Positions 32,885 through 40,664 of a stretch of 49,434 nucleotides of DNA are shown here, in pieces. The notes beneath the pieces are model-generated. The model saw only the letters and a list, made by a program, of their open reading frames with translations. It did no database searches and was not told the origin of the DNA. The position numbers and the translations under genes are program-made. Every line of letters begins with the position of its first letter. Positions within the stretch are counted from its first letter, which is position 1. The DNA is from a virus. Location: the IMG/VR virus record IMGVR_UViG_3300031673_000083, positions 1 to 49,434 of that record, one strand, 5' to 3'.

Positions 32885-33046
32885 ATGACAAAAAAAATAG
32901 AATGGACTGTTACATACATGACCGATTATCCGTATTCGGATACGATGACTGTTGAAGGTGATACTGAGGATGAAGCATGGAAAGACTTTGAAACAAAACA
33001 CGGATATCCGAGAAACAAATATTGTAGTATAAAAAAACGAAACTAA
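32885..33046 (+). CDS. Hypothetical protein, 53 aa
   Basis: Frame MTKKIEWTVTYMTDYP, basic at the ends with an acidic centre. It starts 1 nt after the previous stop and ends in TAATG with the next gene, so both junctions support it. Unknown. Confidence 0.7.
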   Translation: MTKKIEWTVTYMTDYPYSDTMTVEGDTEDEAWKDFETKHGYPRNKYCSIKKRN

Positions 33047-33420
33047 TGGCTACAAATACCAATCAATATTTCATGTATGGCACGTTAGTCCCGTACAGTT
33101 GGCACAGAGAATGGGAAGCCAAGACTGGAAAGGATTTCTATACTACTTTCGAAAAGTATATGGAAGACAAGTCATATGATAAACTCACCCGACACAAGGA
33201 CGGCATCTTCTGTCTATTCGATGGTAGAGACGGCAAGTTCATAATTATTGGTAGGGTGCTGAAAAAGAGTAGTGCTGATAACCCGTTTCTTGGTAATGAC
33301 ATTCCGTTTAAAGTTCCGATGTTGGAAGAACATGAGAAAGTCATAATCGAAGACAGCGTTTACAGACATTTCGATATTGATGGCGAATTCAATTATTATT
33401 TCGTAACACGATGCAGGTAA
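33046..33420 (+). CDS. Hypothetical protein, 124 aa
   Basis: TAATG start. Aromatic-rich globular protein with a FCLFDGRDGKFIIIGRVL core. No family recognised. The stop overlaps the next start. Confidence 0.7.
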   Translation: MATNTNQYFMYGTLVPYSWHREWEAKTGKDFYTTFEKYMEDKSYDKLTRHKDGIFCLFDGRDGKFIIIGRVLKKSSADNPFLGNDIPFKVPMLEEHEKVIIEDSVYRHFDIDGEFNYYFVTRCR

Positions 33421-34238
33421 TGGAAAAATTAGGACATCAAGCACCACGAGGTTATGTGACGAATCGGTTTAATTATATCTACATTAAAGGCGATTTGCAC
33501 TACTGTCAGTCACACGACTTCGTATTTGATAATGTTGAGGAAGAACGTAAACTCTACAACGCAGAACCCTGTTATTATACTGATGGTAGGTATGTTAGTT
33601 CCAGACACAATTATTACAAGGACTGTTATCTGTATTGGACTCGTCATTTCTGGAATGCTGAAATAAGTTTGAAGTCTTGCATTCGCAGAACCCTGCAATG
33701 TAAAAACATTCCAATAGGCACTGTGGTAGAATTCAAGAAGGATTGGTATTTCACCTCAAAGAAAAATAATAAGTATATTGACCTCAGTTATTATTTTAAG
33801 GTCAGGAAAGAAAACATCTTTGACCCACAATATGAAATCAACATGGCGAGATATAGTAGGAACTTCGATAACGATAAATGGGCGCAAGAACTCACCGATG
33901 TCCTCAGAGCCAACGGATTTATTGTTGGTGTAAGTAAAGGTAATCCAGATTTCATAATGGGAATGATAGCAACAGCACAAGAATATACTTCAGGTGTACG
34001 TGGAGAAGATAAAGAAGATGGTGGTCAAATTGCTACAGCCTATGGACACGGGAGAATGATTGGATTTAGTACTGGTGAGAACAATTACCGTGGATATGGT
34101 TGTGGTTGTGAAAACATACTCTACGATTTTTTCGGAGAATTTAATAAATGGAGTCAGTGTATTGAAATACACAAGTCTACTCCAATTGATAAAGTAATTA
34201 AAGAATTAACTGATGACACACCAAGAGACAATGACTGA
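33420..34238 (+). CDS. Hypothetical Tyr/Asn-rich protein, 272 aa
   Basis: The ATG at 33420 (TAATG) is preferred over 33411. N-terminal part rich in Tyr, Arg and Cys; the C-terminal part has a GYGCGCENILYDFFGEF motif with two close Cys. Possibly two domains. Not recognised. Confidence 0.7.
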   Translation: MEKLGHQAPRGYVTNRFNYIYIKGDLHYCQSHDFVFDNVEEERKLYNAEPCYYTDGRYVSSRHNYYKDCYLYWTRHFWNAEISLKSCIRRTLQCKNIPIGTVVEFKKDWYFTSKKNNKYIDLSYYFKVRKENIFDPQYEINMARYSRNFDNDKWAQELTDVLRANGFIVGVSKGNPDFIMGMIATAQEYTSGVRGEDKEDGGQIATAYGHGRMIGFSTGENNYRGYGCGCENILYDFFGEFNKWSQCIEIHKSTPIDKVIKELTDDTPRDND

Positions 34239-34239
34239 C

Positions 34240-34584
34240 ATGAAATTCTATCGATACGAAGCGGTTGTGTATGCGGATATTGACCATGACGGTGAGTTTG
34301 TATCACCAAGAATCAGAATTCCGAAAATAGAACTTCGCACATATAACCTTCATAAAGAAACACCAAAAGGTTATTGGATTGGATATGGGTATTATGCACC
34401 AAATATGCTTCGTGGAAACTCAACATGGGTTTCGAAAACCGCAAAGAAACGATATGCGTATCCAACCAAACAAGAGGCACTGACTAATTACATTAAACGA
34501 ACTGAAAAAAGAATTGGAATATTGAAAAGCCAGTTAAGTGAATGTGAATACGGTTTAATAAACGCTAAAAAAATCAAATTATGA
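34240..34584 (+). CDS. Hypothetical protein, 114 aa
   Basis: The ATG at 34240, 1 nt after the previous stop, is preferred over 34213/34231. A strand-rich half (YRYEAVVYADIDHDGEF) is followed by a basic helix KRTEKRIGILKSQL. Unknown. Confidence 0.7.
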   Translation: MKFYRYEAVVYADIDHDGEFVSPRIRIPKIELRTYNLHKETPKGYWIGYGYYAPNMLRGNSTWVSKTAKKRYAYPTKQEALTNYIKRTEKRIGILKSQLSECEYGLINAKKIKL

Positions 34585-34766
34585 ACAACCAGAAATTCAA
34601 AGTAGGTGATAGGGTGAAATTACCTCTCGATGAAACAGGAACGCTTGTCAGATTCATGGACGTGCCGTGGGCAAGTCGATGGTTTGTGAGAATTAGGAAA
34701 TCAAATGGCTTCAATAAAACTAACCAAGTTGTTGATTTTTTTGAACGAGATTTGGAATTAGAATAA
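34581..34766 (+). CDS. Small beta-barrel-like protein, 61 aa
   Basis: ATGA overlap. The FKVGDRVKLPLDETGTLVRF pattern resembles KOW/SH3-like small barrels. It ends the operon from 31543. Its last codons are followed by a host-type promoter. Confidence 0.65.
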   Translation: MNNQKFKVGDRVKLPLDETGTLVRFMDVPWASRWFVRIRKSNGFNKTNQVVDFFERDLELE

Positions 34767-34781
34767 ATTTAACTATATTTG
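34751..34781 (+). promoter_or_regulatory. Bacteroidota-type promoter (TTTG-N19-TATATTTG)
   Basis: TTTG (34751-34754), 19 nt, TATATTTG (34774-34781): full host consensus. It drives the operon of the small membrane protein, SPFH protein and 59-aa protein. Confidence 0.75.
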
Positions 34782-34826
34782 CATTGAAAATTATTAAAAA
34801 CAATTATTAACTTAAAACAGAAAATT

Positions 34827-34991
34827 ATGATTCCATTTGTTATCACAATGATTCTTGCCCTTATGGGGTTTTATTACGTGACAGTGTTCCTACACCTCTT
34901 CGGAGTTCAGATATTCCATGTGAAGAAAATCAGTGTGGGTAAATCTCTTATCCCTTTTTACTATTGGTTTAAAAGGGATGTCGTTAAGTAA
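34827..34991 (+). CDS. Small membrane protein, 54 aa
   Basis: Frame MIPFVITMIL with an N-terminal hydrophobic helix (about 2-28) and a basic C-terminal part. It lies 45 nt after a host-type promoter and 55 nt before the SPFH gene. It may be a partner of the SPFH protein. Confidence 0.75.
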   Translation: MIPFVITMILALMGFYYVTVFLHLFGVQIFHVKKISVGKSLIPFYYWFKRDVVK

Positions 34992-35046
34992 ATTATTCAC
35001 TAATCAATTTTTATAAACAAACATTTATTAATTAAAATTCAGAAAA

Positions 35047-36216
35047 ATGAAAAACAAAAAAGTTTTCGCAATTGCATTTGCTATTCTTGCCATCCTATTT
35101 TTGGTGATGGCTCGTGGTCTCTTCCAGACGAATGATGCTGGATATTTTCAGGTCAAACAGGCTGCTATCACTGGTGATATGTCAGTAAGGTTTGACGCTG
35201 GTACTTACGGACAGTGGTTCGGTGACATCAGTGAGTATAAGAACGTTGCTACCGTGGGTATTGGTGCTCACCAAGGTGAAGGTAGTGCTGATATTGAAGC
35301 CGTTGATGTCATCTTCAATGATGGTTCGAAGGCACAGATTTCCGCTCTTATTAGGGTAAAACTACCTTCAACTGTTGAAGGTGCTATCGACCTCAAGCGT
35401 GAATACGCACAAGGTTATGAGCATTTCATTCGTTCAGGTATTGTCCCTATTGTTCAGAACGCCATTAAATTAGGTGCAAACCTTCGTAGTGCACAGGATG
35501 CATACACCACATTGGCTCTCTTTCAACAGGCTGTTGAAGACCAGTTGAGGAATGGTATTTATGTAACTAAGTCCGACAAAGTTGAAAATGTAACAGCTAC
35601 TGGTGACATCGAGGAACAACGTGTAACTGTACTGGTATATGATGATGATGGACAGCCACTTAGGACTCCAAACAGGTTGCAACAATTGGGTTGTGAAGTA
35701 CTGGAATGTGTTATTGACGTACCAGCATTTGACCCTAAAGTTAATGAAATGATTGCTGCCCGTAAAGACGAAGCCATGAAAACCGAACTTGCAAAGCAGT
35801 CCGCTATCCGTGCGAAGCAGGATGCCCTTACTGCTGAAGAACAAGGTAAGGCAAACGTTGCTACCGCTAAGTACAAGCAGGAGGTTGTTAAGGTTGAAGC
35901 CGTAACTGTTGCTCAGAAAGAGTATGAAGTTGCTGCACTTAATGCCAAGAAAGAAGATGAAAACCGTAAGGCAAAAATCTTTGAAGCACAGGGTATTTAT
36001 GAATTCAACCGTTTGAAGGTTCAGGCTGGTCTTACTCCACAGGAAAAGGTGGAATGGGATTATAAAACCAGAGTTGGTATTGCTGCTGAACTTGCCAAAG
36101 TTAATGTTCCTTCAGTTGTTGTCGGTGGTGGTGATGGTAAAGGTGGTGTGAGTCCAATGGATGCCATTGGAGTCAATATGCTCCTTGACATCATGAATAA
36201 AATGGATAAGAAGTAG
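35047..36216 (+). CDS. SPFH/band-7 (prohibitin-like) membrane protein, 389 aa
   Basis: An N-terminal TM helix (about 5-24) is followed by the SPFH core: YFQVKQAAITGDMSV, then AVDVIFNDGSKAQISALIRVKLP, and a long Ala/Glu/Lys-rich coiled-coil (about 225-330) that in this family drives ring assembly, then a Gly-rich tail. Acts at the inner membrane as an oligomeric scaffold. Unusual in phages, though also known in other large ones. It is expressed from a host-type promoter, with small membrane proteins on both sides. Confidence 0.88.
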   Translation: MKNKKVFAIAFAILAILFLVMARGLFQTNDAGYFQVKQAAITGDMSVRFDAGTYGQWFGDISEYKNVATVGIGAHQGEGSADIEAVDVIFNDGSKAQISALIRVKLPSTVEGAIDLKREYAQGYEHFIRSGIVPIVQNAIKLGANLRSAQDAYTTLALFQQAVEDQLRNGIYVTKSDKVENVTATGDIEEQRVTVLVYDDDGQPLRTPNRLQQLGCEVLECVIDVPAFDPKVNEMIAARKDEAMKTELAKQSAIRAKQDALTAEEQGKANVATAKYKQEVVKVEAVTVAQKEYEVAALNAKKEDENRKAKIFEAQGIYEFNRLKVQAGLTPQEKVEWDYKTRVGIAAELAKVNVPSVVVGGGDGKGGVSPMDAIGVNMLLDIMNKMDKK

Positions 36217-36218
36217 TC

Positions 36219-36398
36219 ATGAAGCAACTCTGGAGTATCCTGATGGAAAAACTAAAGCAGGTCGAACCCAACGCTGCTGCATTAGGAATAGGAATAACAG
36301 GTTTGTTTGCACTGGCGATGACGACAAGAATAGTTGTCGCACTCTTTAAGATGGTGGTTGAAATCGTCTTAGCACTGAGCGGACAACCAGTGGGTTAA
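36219..36398 (+). CDS. Small membrane protein, 59 aa
   Basis: Frame MKQLWSILME with a hydrophobic segment (about 20-50) interrupted by a few polar residues (TTR). It starts 2 nt after the SPFH stop. It may be a holin-like or SPFH-associated peptide; undetermined. Confidence 0.7.
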   Translation: MKQLWSILMEKLKQVEPNAAALGIGITGLFALAMTTRIVVALFKMVVEIVLALSGQPVG

Positions 36399-36401
36399 AA
36401 A

Positions 36402-36437
36402 GAAAAAGGGGAAAGAAATTTCCCCTTTTCTTTATTT
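36402..36437 (+). terminator. Strong intrinsic terminator
   Basis: AAAAGGGGAAA (36404-36414), GAAA loop, TTTCCCCTTTT (36419-36429), then T-rich sequence. It ends the SPFH operon. Confidence 0.9.
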
Positions 36438-36441
36438 TATA

Positions 36442-36472
36442 TTGCAAATCTGAATATTCTTCACTATATTTG
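36442..36472 (+). promoter_or_regulatory. Bacteroidota-type promoter (TTG-N20-TATATTTG)
   Basis: TTG (36442-36444), 20 nt, TATATTTG (36465-36472), 18 nt before the ATG at 36491. Confidence 0.7.
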
Positions 36473-36490
36473 TTTCAAATAAATTTAACT

Positions 36491-36694
36491 ATGGAAAACG
36501 TAAAAGTATATTCACCAGTAGAAGATAAGAAAATCAGAACCGAGTTCCAAAACTCACCAATCTGGAAAAAAGCCTACACCGAAGAAGAATACATGGAGAA
36601 CCCAAAGAGGTATCCATACTGGTTTGTATATGCGTTTAAGTTCGAGGGTCTGAAACCCAAGCAATTAACTGATGTGAAGAAACTCGCAAATTAA
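36491..36694 (+). CDS. Hypothetical protein, 67 aa
   Basis: The ATG at 36491 is the first after a host-type promoter. Lys/Glu/Tyr-rich small protein starting MENVKVYSPV. A single-gene unit between two host-type promoters. The next 125 nt hold only a short AT-rich spacer and a promoter. Confidence 0.75.
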   Translation: MENVKVYSPVEDKKIRTEFQNSPIWKKAYTEEEYMENPKRYPYWFVYAFKFEGLKPKQLTDVKKLAN

Positions 36695-36755
36695 TGTATC
36701 GAAATGATGGACATAAAACTTAATTATTTTGAATCGTTCTAAATTATAAAAACAC

Positions 36756-36786
36756 TTGCGTATTAAATATATTTAATATACTTTTG
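36756..36786 (+). promoter_or_regulatory. Bacteroidota-type promoter (TTG-N20-TACTTTTG)
   Basis: TTG (36756-36758), 20 nt, TACTTTTG (36779-36786), 33 nt before the ATG at 36820. The spacer is a near-perfect AT palindrome (ATTAAATATATTTAAT). Confidence 0.7.
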
Positions 36787-36819
36787 TAGTTCCAAATGTT
36801 TAACTAAAAACTTTTTGAT

Positions 36820-37758
36820 ATGAGAAAAAATTCTTTAACTCCGAATAAAGGTCTTAGCCTTTCACAAGCACAGAGTATTTCTAACCTCTGTAACCAGAGC
36901 GCAATTGAGATTGCTGCACAACTCATGGTGGTAAATAACCTCAATAAAACCGTAAAGGTTGATGGTGAGGATAAAACCACAGTAACTGGTAAGCCACTTC
37001 CTGAAAACGTGGTTGAGTTATTGAAGAAAAAGGCTGGTCTTCATGCTTGTCAGGCATTCCTGATGGAAAACATCAAGGCAAAAGATGCGATGCTGAAAAC
37101 AGCACGCACTGCAACTGCTGACTTATCAGATGTTACATATCCCGAAAAGCCAAAATTCGTTGACCCTTCTTTGGGTTCACTGGCACAGGTTGGTGAAGAA
37201 TTTGGTTGGGAACAACTCAATGCTGCCGAACTCAATGAGTATCTGGAAGCAGAAGCATTCGCTGCACACATCGGTCAGTTCATACATAAAGACAGCATTC
37301 TTGCTGGTCTGAGGAATGAACTTCCAAACATCCCTGCTATCGAGTGGATGGTTATTCAGGATGGTGTGAAGTCACCAGTAACAATTACCACTCACCACAC
37401 TGCCAAGCAACTGCTTGATATTCATAACGAACTTGCTACCGCTCACCGTGAGTATGAGCAACGTGTGAATTATTTCAAGGCAAAAGTGAAGAATCTTACA
37501 ACTACGGAGAATGCCAGTATCGCTAAACATAATGCGGATATTCAAAACGCTGCTGCAAAAACCAACAACGACTTGCAACTGACTTTCGAAACCGCTTCTA
37601 AGAAGGGTAATGAGCAAGCCAATGATATTCGTGTGGAGTTTGAAAAAACTCGTCAGGGTAAAATCTCAGAAATCGCAGCAATGCGTATCGAGGTTGCCCC
37701 ACGTTTTCAACCAATTGTGGATGAATTTCTAACGAAACTTCCTGATACTCAGGAATAA
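36820..37758 (+). CDS. Coiled-coil protein, 312 aa
   Basis: Ala/Lys/Glu/Gln-rich, with a helical N-terminal half (AIEIAAQLMV, LKKKAGLHACQAFLMENIKAKD) and a long C-terminal coiled coil (about 200-300). No membrane segment. It is expressed alone from a strong-looking host-type promoter, unlike most genes here, which suggests abundant early or constitutive synthesis. Possibly structural or scaffold; not recognised. Followed by a terminator and a structured RNA. Confidence 0.8.
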   Translation: MRKNSLTPNKGLSLSQAQSISNLCNQSAIEIAAQLMVVNNLNKTVKVDGEDKTTVTGKPLPENVVELLKKKAGLHACQAFLMENIKAKDAMLKTARTATADLSDVTYPEKPKFVDPSLGSLAQVGEEFGWEQLNAAELNEYLEAEAFAAHIGQFIHKDSILAGLRNELPNIPAIEWMVIQDGVKSPVTITTHHTAKQLLDIHNELATAHREYEQRVNYFKAKVKNLTTTENASIAKHNADIQNAAAKTNNDLQLTFETASKKGNEQANDIRVEFEKTRQGKISEIAAMRIEVAPRFQPIVDEFLTKLPDTQE

Positions 37759-37768
37759 AAACTAAGGT

Positions 37769-37807
37769 AAGGGATAGATAGAGCACAAGCCGAGTCTGTC
37801 CCTTTTT
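37769..37807 (+). terminator. Terminator-like hairpin upstream of the structured RNA
   Basis: AAGGGATAGA (37769-37778) pairs with TCTGTCCCTT (37795-37804), 10 bp with one G-U, followed by TTT. The 5' arm can pair instead with CTATCCCTT at 37869-37877, so the hairpin could be one state of a switch. Confidence 0.7.
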
Positions 37808-38108
37808 GCGCTTAGTGATGGGTTCTTTTACATATAGATAAAGTCTAATAAACTTAACAGACGTTGTTCTATCCCTTCGGGGGTATAACGACTCCTTGGT
37901 AAACCGCTTTCTCTACAAACCCAATAGTCTTTTTGGCTTCCTACAAAGAAGACCAAGACGTGGCACTAAGTTACACCTTCGGGTAGATAATTAGACCACA
38001 AAAATAAGACTTGGATTTTGCCTTTGACCTTGTAGTAGAGAAAGGTCTTTGACCTTGACGTTGGTTTTGACCGAGCCTATATAAATCTATCACTAAGCGA
38101 CTTTTTTT
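37808..38108 (+). ncRNA. Large structured non-coding RNA, about 300 nt
   Basis: No gene fits this stretch. CGCTTAGTGAT (37809-37819) pairs perfectly with ATCACTAAGCG (38089-38099), closing a domain of about 290 nt and followed by a T-run that would terminate it. Inside are a 10-bp long-range helix CTTTCTCTAC/GTAGAGAAAG (37907-37916/38035-38044), two C(UUCG)G-capped hairpins (37870-37885, 37975-37984), a GTCTTTTT/GAAGAC-type hairpin (37927-37953), and repeated TTTGACCTTG (38023, 38048). It does not show RNase P, tmRNA or 6S signatures. Confidence 0.75.
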
Positions 38109-38117
38109 CATCATTTC

Positions 38118-38147
38118 TGTAACATTTCCATTTTATTTTCGTATAAT
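38118..38147 (+). promoter_or_regulatory. Phage-type promoter TGTAACA-N13-TTCGTATAAT
   Basis: TGTAACA (38118-38124), 13 nt, TTCGTATAAT (38138-38147), right after the structured RNA and 16 nt before the ATG at 38164. Confidence 0.87.
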
Positions 38148-38163
38148 TGCATAAATAAGTGTT

Positions 38164-38556
38164 ATGGATAACGAGAAAAGACTTCAGGAACTTGAAATTG
38201 AAATTGAACTGGCACGTACAGCAATTTCTATGAAAGAACAGGATGACCCTTGCGATAGTTGGGAAGAATTTTGTGAATATATGAAACCCGAATGGGATGT
38301 CTTGGCTGAACTCGACAGAGAACTACGGATGCTAATGACTCCAGAATTCCGTGACCGTAAGATTGAAGCAGATGATGATGTAATGTCATTAAAGGATTTC
38401 ATTGGATGTGTTAAGTGTGGTGGTTTCATTGATTACGATGGGAGTGGTAATTATGTCCGAGATGGTAAGATATCAAACATCAGCATTTATCCAAGCGATG
38501 TGAAACACAAAGCCATTCGTAAAGATTTTGATACGATAATCTGGTTTAATAAGTAG
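38164..38556 (+). CDS. Hypothetical protein, 130 aa
   Basis: An acidic helical N-terminal half (a coiled coil, LQELEIEIELARTA) is followed by a CVKCGGFIDYDGSGNYV segment, a CxxC loop that may bind zinc. Unknown function. First gene of the operon that includes the HNH-RNA ligase fusion. Confidence 0.75.
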   Translation: MDNEKRLQELEIEIELARTAISMKEQDDPCDSWEEFCEYMKPEWDVLAELDRELRMLMTPEFRDRKIEADDDVMSLKDFIGCVKCGGFIDYDGSGNYVRDGKISNISIYPSDVKHKAIRKDFDTIIWFNK

Positions 38557-38561
38557 TAGTC

Positions 38562-39017
38562 ATGACAGAAGAACAATTCAAAGAATTTACTGAGGAAGTC
38601 ATTCCACAACAATTATTTCATATTGACCCCAAGGACATCGATGATGATAGTGGTGGTAAACTTGATGAAACAATATTGGTTGGTTTAATTGCCAAAGACC
38701 CAAGTTGTTTAAAACATAAACCATTACAATGGTTTATCGACATGTTTTTATATAAAGACGGTTTTTATGGACAAGACCTTCATGCCGAAATTGAACAACA
38801 ATTTTTGGAAAGTGAAATGTTTTCAGTAGACGACATATTTCCTTCCAGCGAAGAAGAATTATTTCGTCAGATTCAGGAAGACGAAAGGGAAGGAGAGGTC
38901 TGTCCTGATTGCTTGGGAGCGGGTGAAACCGTGTATGGTGGTTCATTTGGTGGTGCAACTATGCATCAACCATGTTTCGGTTGTAAAGGAACTGGAAGAG
39001 TAAAGAAAGATGAATGA
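38562..39017 (+). CDS. Protein with C-terminal DnaJ-like zinc motif, 151 aa
   Basis: The N-terminal two thirds are acidic and unrecognised. The C-terminus has CPDCLGAGETV... CFGCKGTGRV, two CxxCxGxG repeats as in the DnaJ zinc-finger domain, enough for one zinc site. It likely binds a partner protein or nucleic acid. It overlaps the ligase fusion gene by 8 nt. Confidence 0.75.
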   Translation: MTEEQFKEFTEEVIPQQLFHIDPKDIDDDSGGKLDETILVGLIAKDPSCLKHKPLQWFIDMFLYKDGFYGQDLHAEIEQQFLESEMFSVDDIFPSSEEELFRQIQEDEREGEVCPDCLGAGETVYGGSFGGATMHQPCFGCKGTGRVKKDE

Positions 39018-40053
39018 TATATTATTAGATAGAGACACCTTTCGTGAGTCCGTCTTCGAAAGAGACGGGCATTTGTGTGTTATATGCCAAGACCCTGCAA
39101 AGGATGCCCATCATATCATCGAAAGACGCTTGTTTTCGAACGGTGGGTATTTTCTGGACAACGGTGCAAGTCTCTGTGAGAAACACCATCTACAGGCAGA
39201 AATGACCGCTCTATCGTGCGATGACATACGTAGTGCAGCAGGAATTCAAGTTGTTATTATCCCTGACCATTTCTATAAGGACGTGGAGTATGACAAGTGG
39301 GGTAATGAAATACTTGCCAACGGCACGAGAATCAAGGGTGAATTGTTTGAAGACGAAAGCGTTCAAAAAATCCTGAAAGCGGGAAACGTCTTGAACCAGT
39401 TCGCTGACCGAGTTAAGTATCCAAGAACTTTTCATTTGCCTTGGTCACCGGGCATGAATCGTGATGACCGTATGATGTCCGATACTAATATTTTCAGGGG
39501 TCAACGTGTTATGATATGTGAGAAACTCGATGGAGAAAACACGACTTGGTACAGGGATTATATGCACGCACGTTCACTGGACAGCGACAGTCATCCTTCA
39601 AGAAATTGGGTGAAGAACCTCTGGGCACAACATGCTTACGAACTTCCCGAAGGCTGGAGATTATGTGGTGAGAACATGTTCGCCAAACACGCAATTCATT
39701 ACACCCGTGAACTTGGAAACGCATTACAGTCTTTCTTCTACGTGTTTAGCATCTGGGATGAAAAGAATATGTGCTTGTCTTGGGATGAAACAATAGAATG
39801 GACAACACTTCTGGGACTCACACCTATTCCTGTTATTTATGACGGTCTTTATAATATCGATATTATTGCTGACCTCAATAAGAAGATGGAAGCCAGTCCC
39901 AACACGATTGAAGGTTATGTGATTAGGCTTGCCAGAGGATATCATTACAGCGAGTTCCGAGACGTATGTGGAAAATATGTACGGAAGAATCACGTACAGA
40001 GCAACCACGGACACTGGAGTACACAGAAAATAATTAAGAACGAATTATTGTGA
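39010..40053 (+). CDS. HNH nuclease-RNA ligase fusion, 347 aa
   Basis: Residues about 20-65 form an HNH/zinc region: CVIC (23-26), AHHIIERR (33-40) with the HH pair, NGASLCEKHH near 60. Residues about 165-345 are a nucleotidyltransferase: motif I CEKLDGENT with Lys172, ENMFAKH for motif III, EGYVIRL for motif IV, and KYVRK for motif V. Combining a cutter and a joiner in one chain is unusual; it could process or repair a specific RNA or DNA. The HNH part may be structural rather than catalytic. Confidence 0.8.
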   Translation: MNDILLDRDTFRESVFERDGHLCVICQDPAKDAHHIIERRLFSNGGYFLDNGASLCEKHHLQAEMTALSCDDIRSAAGIQVVIIPDHFYKDVEYDKWGNEILANGTRIKGELFEDESVQKILKAGNVLNQFADRVKYPRTFHLPWSPGMNRDDRMMSDTNIFRGQRVMICEKLDGENTTWYRDYMHARSLDSDSHPSRNWVKNLWAQHAYELPEGWRLCGENMFAKHAIHYTRELGNALQSFFYVFSIWDEKNMCLSWDETIEWTTLLGLTPIPVIYDGLYNIDIIADLNKKMEASPNTIEGYVIRLARGYHYSEFRDVCGKYVRKNHVQSNHGHWSTQKIIKNELL

Positions 40054-40283
40054 TTAAAGTCGGTAACATATTAACTATTGACCATGAAATTTTCAGTATT
40101 AGTGGTCAAATCATTTTGGCTGAGAATGAGAAAGTTGAAGTTAGAGAATTATGGATTTCAAAAGGTTATTGGTCAAGATTATGTCCAGATATCTGGATTC
40201 CAGAGAAATTAAACGGGATAATGTTGGTAGGAAAATACGGTATATGGAAACCCGAAGTATTTAAGGAACTAAAAACAAATTAA
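40050..40283 (+). CDS. Hypothetical protein, 77 aa, GTG start
   Basis: GTG at 40050 overlaps the ligase stop (GTGA), and no useful ATG follows. Trp/Lys-rich small protein with a LVGKYGIWKPEVFKE end. Unknown. Confidence 0.65.
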   Translation: MIKVGNILTIDHEIFSISGQIILAENEKVEVRELWISKGYWSRLCPDIWIPEKLNGIMLVGKYGIWKPEVFKELKTN

Positions 40284-40284
40284 T

Positions 40285-40614
40285 ATGAAAAAATTAAGAA
40301 TATTATGGTTAGTATTAGCATTGATTGTCATATCTTGTGCTGAAGACAGTATTAGTAAACAAGAGAAACGTGCCGAAAAAGAAAAGAAAAATACTGAACT
40401 TGTTCAAGACAATGAACCAATATCTCTCAGTATTGATAGTAATTCATATTGGTTTGTTGTTGTCGAAAAAAAAGATGGTACACAAAAAATGAATACCTGT
40501 GTGAAACAAGAGCACAGATATTTTTCATCAAAGGAATTGAAAGCAACCTTTAAAGACGATGTTTTCATTCTGAATATCATACAGGTTAGCAAGGAAACCT
40601 ATGAAAACAATTAA
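40285..40614 (+). CDS. Putative lipoprotein, 109 aa
   Basis: A signal peptide with a lipobox-like end LIVISCAED places the modified Cys at residue 18. The mature part is charged with an exposed Lys/Glu linker, then a strand-rich domain. Probably an exported lipoprotein; host surface or periplasmic role. It is the last gene before a promoter. Confidence 0.8.
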   Translation: MKKLRILWLVLALIVISCAEDSISKQEKRAEKEKKNTELVQDNEPISLSIDSNSYWFVVVEKKDGTQKMNTCVKQEHRYFSSKELKATFKDDVFILNIIQVSKETYENN

Positions 40615-40619
40615 AATTT

Positions 40620-40649
40620 TGTAACATATTTAAATAGTTTTCGTATAAT
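40620..40649 (+). promoter_or_regulatory. Phage-type promoter TGTAACA-N13-TTCGTATAAT
   Basis: TGTAACA (40620-40626), 13 nt, TTCGTATAAT (40640-40649), 15 nt before the ATG at 40665. Confidence 0.9.
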
Positions 40650-40664
40650 CAATAAACAAAAAAA

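Noticed and set aside
37808-38108. RNase P RNA, tmRNA or 6S RNA
   Set aside because: I could not find the conserved P4 sequences of RNase P, the tRNA-like ends of tmRNA, or the single long bubble-bearing rod of 6S.
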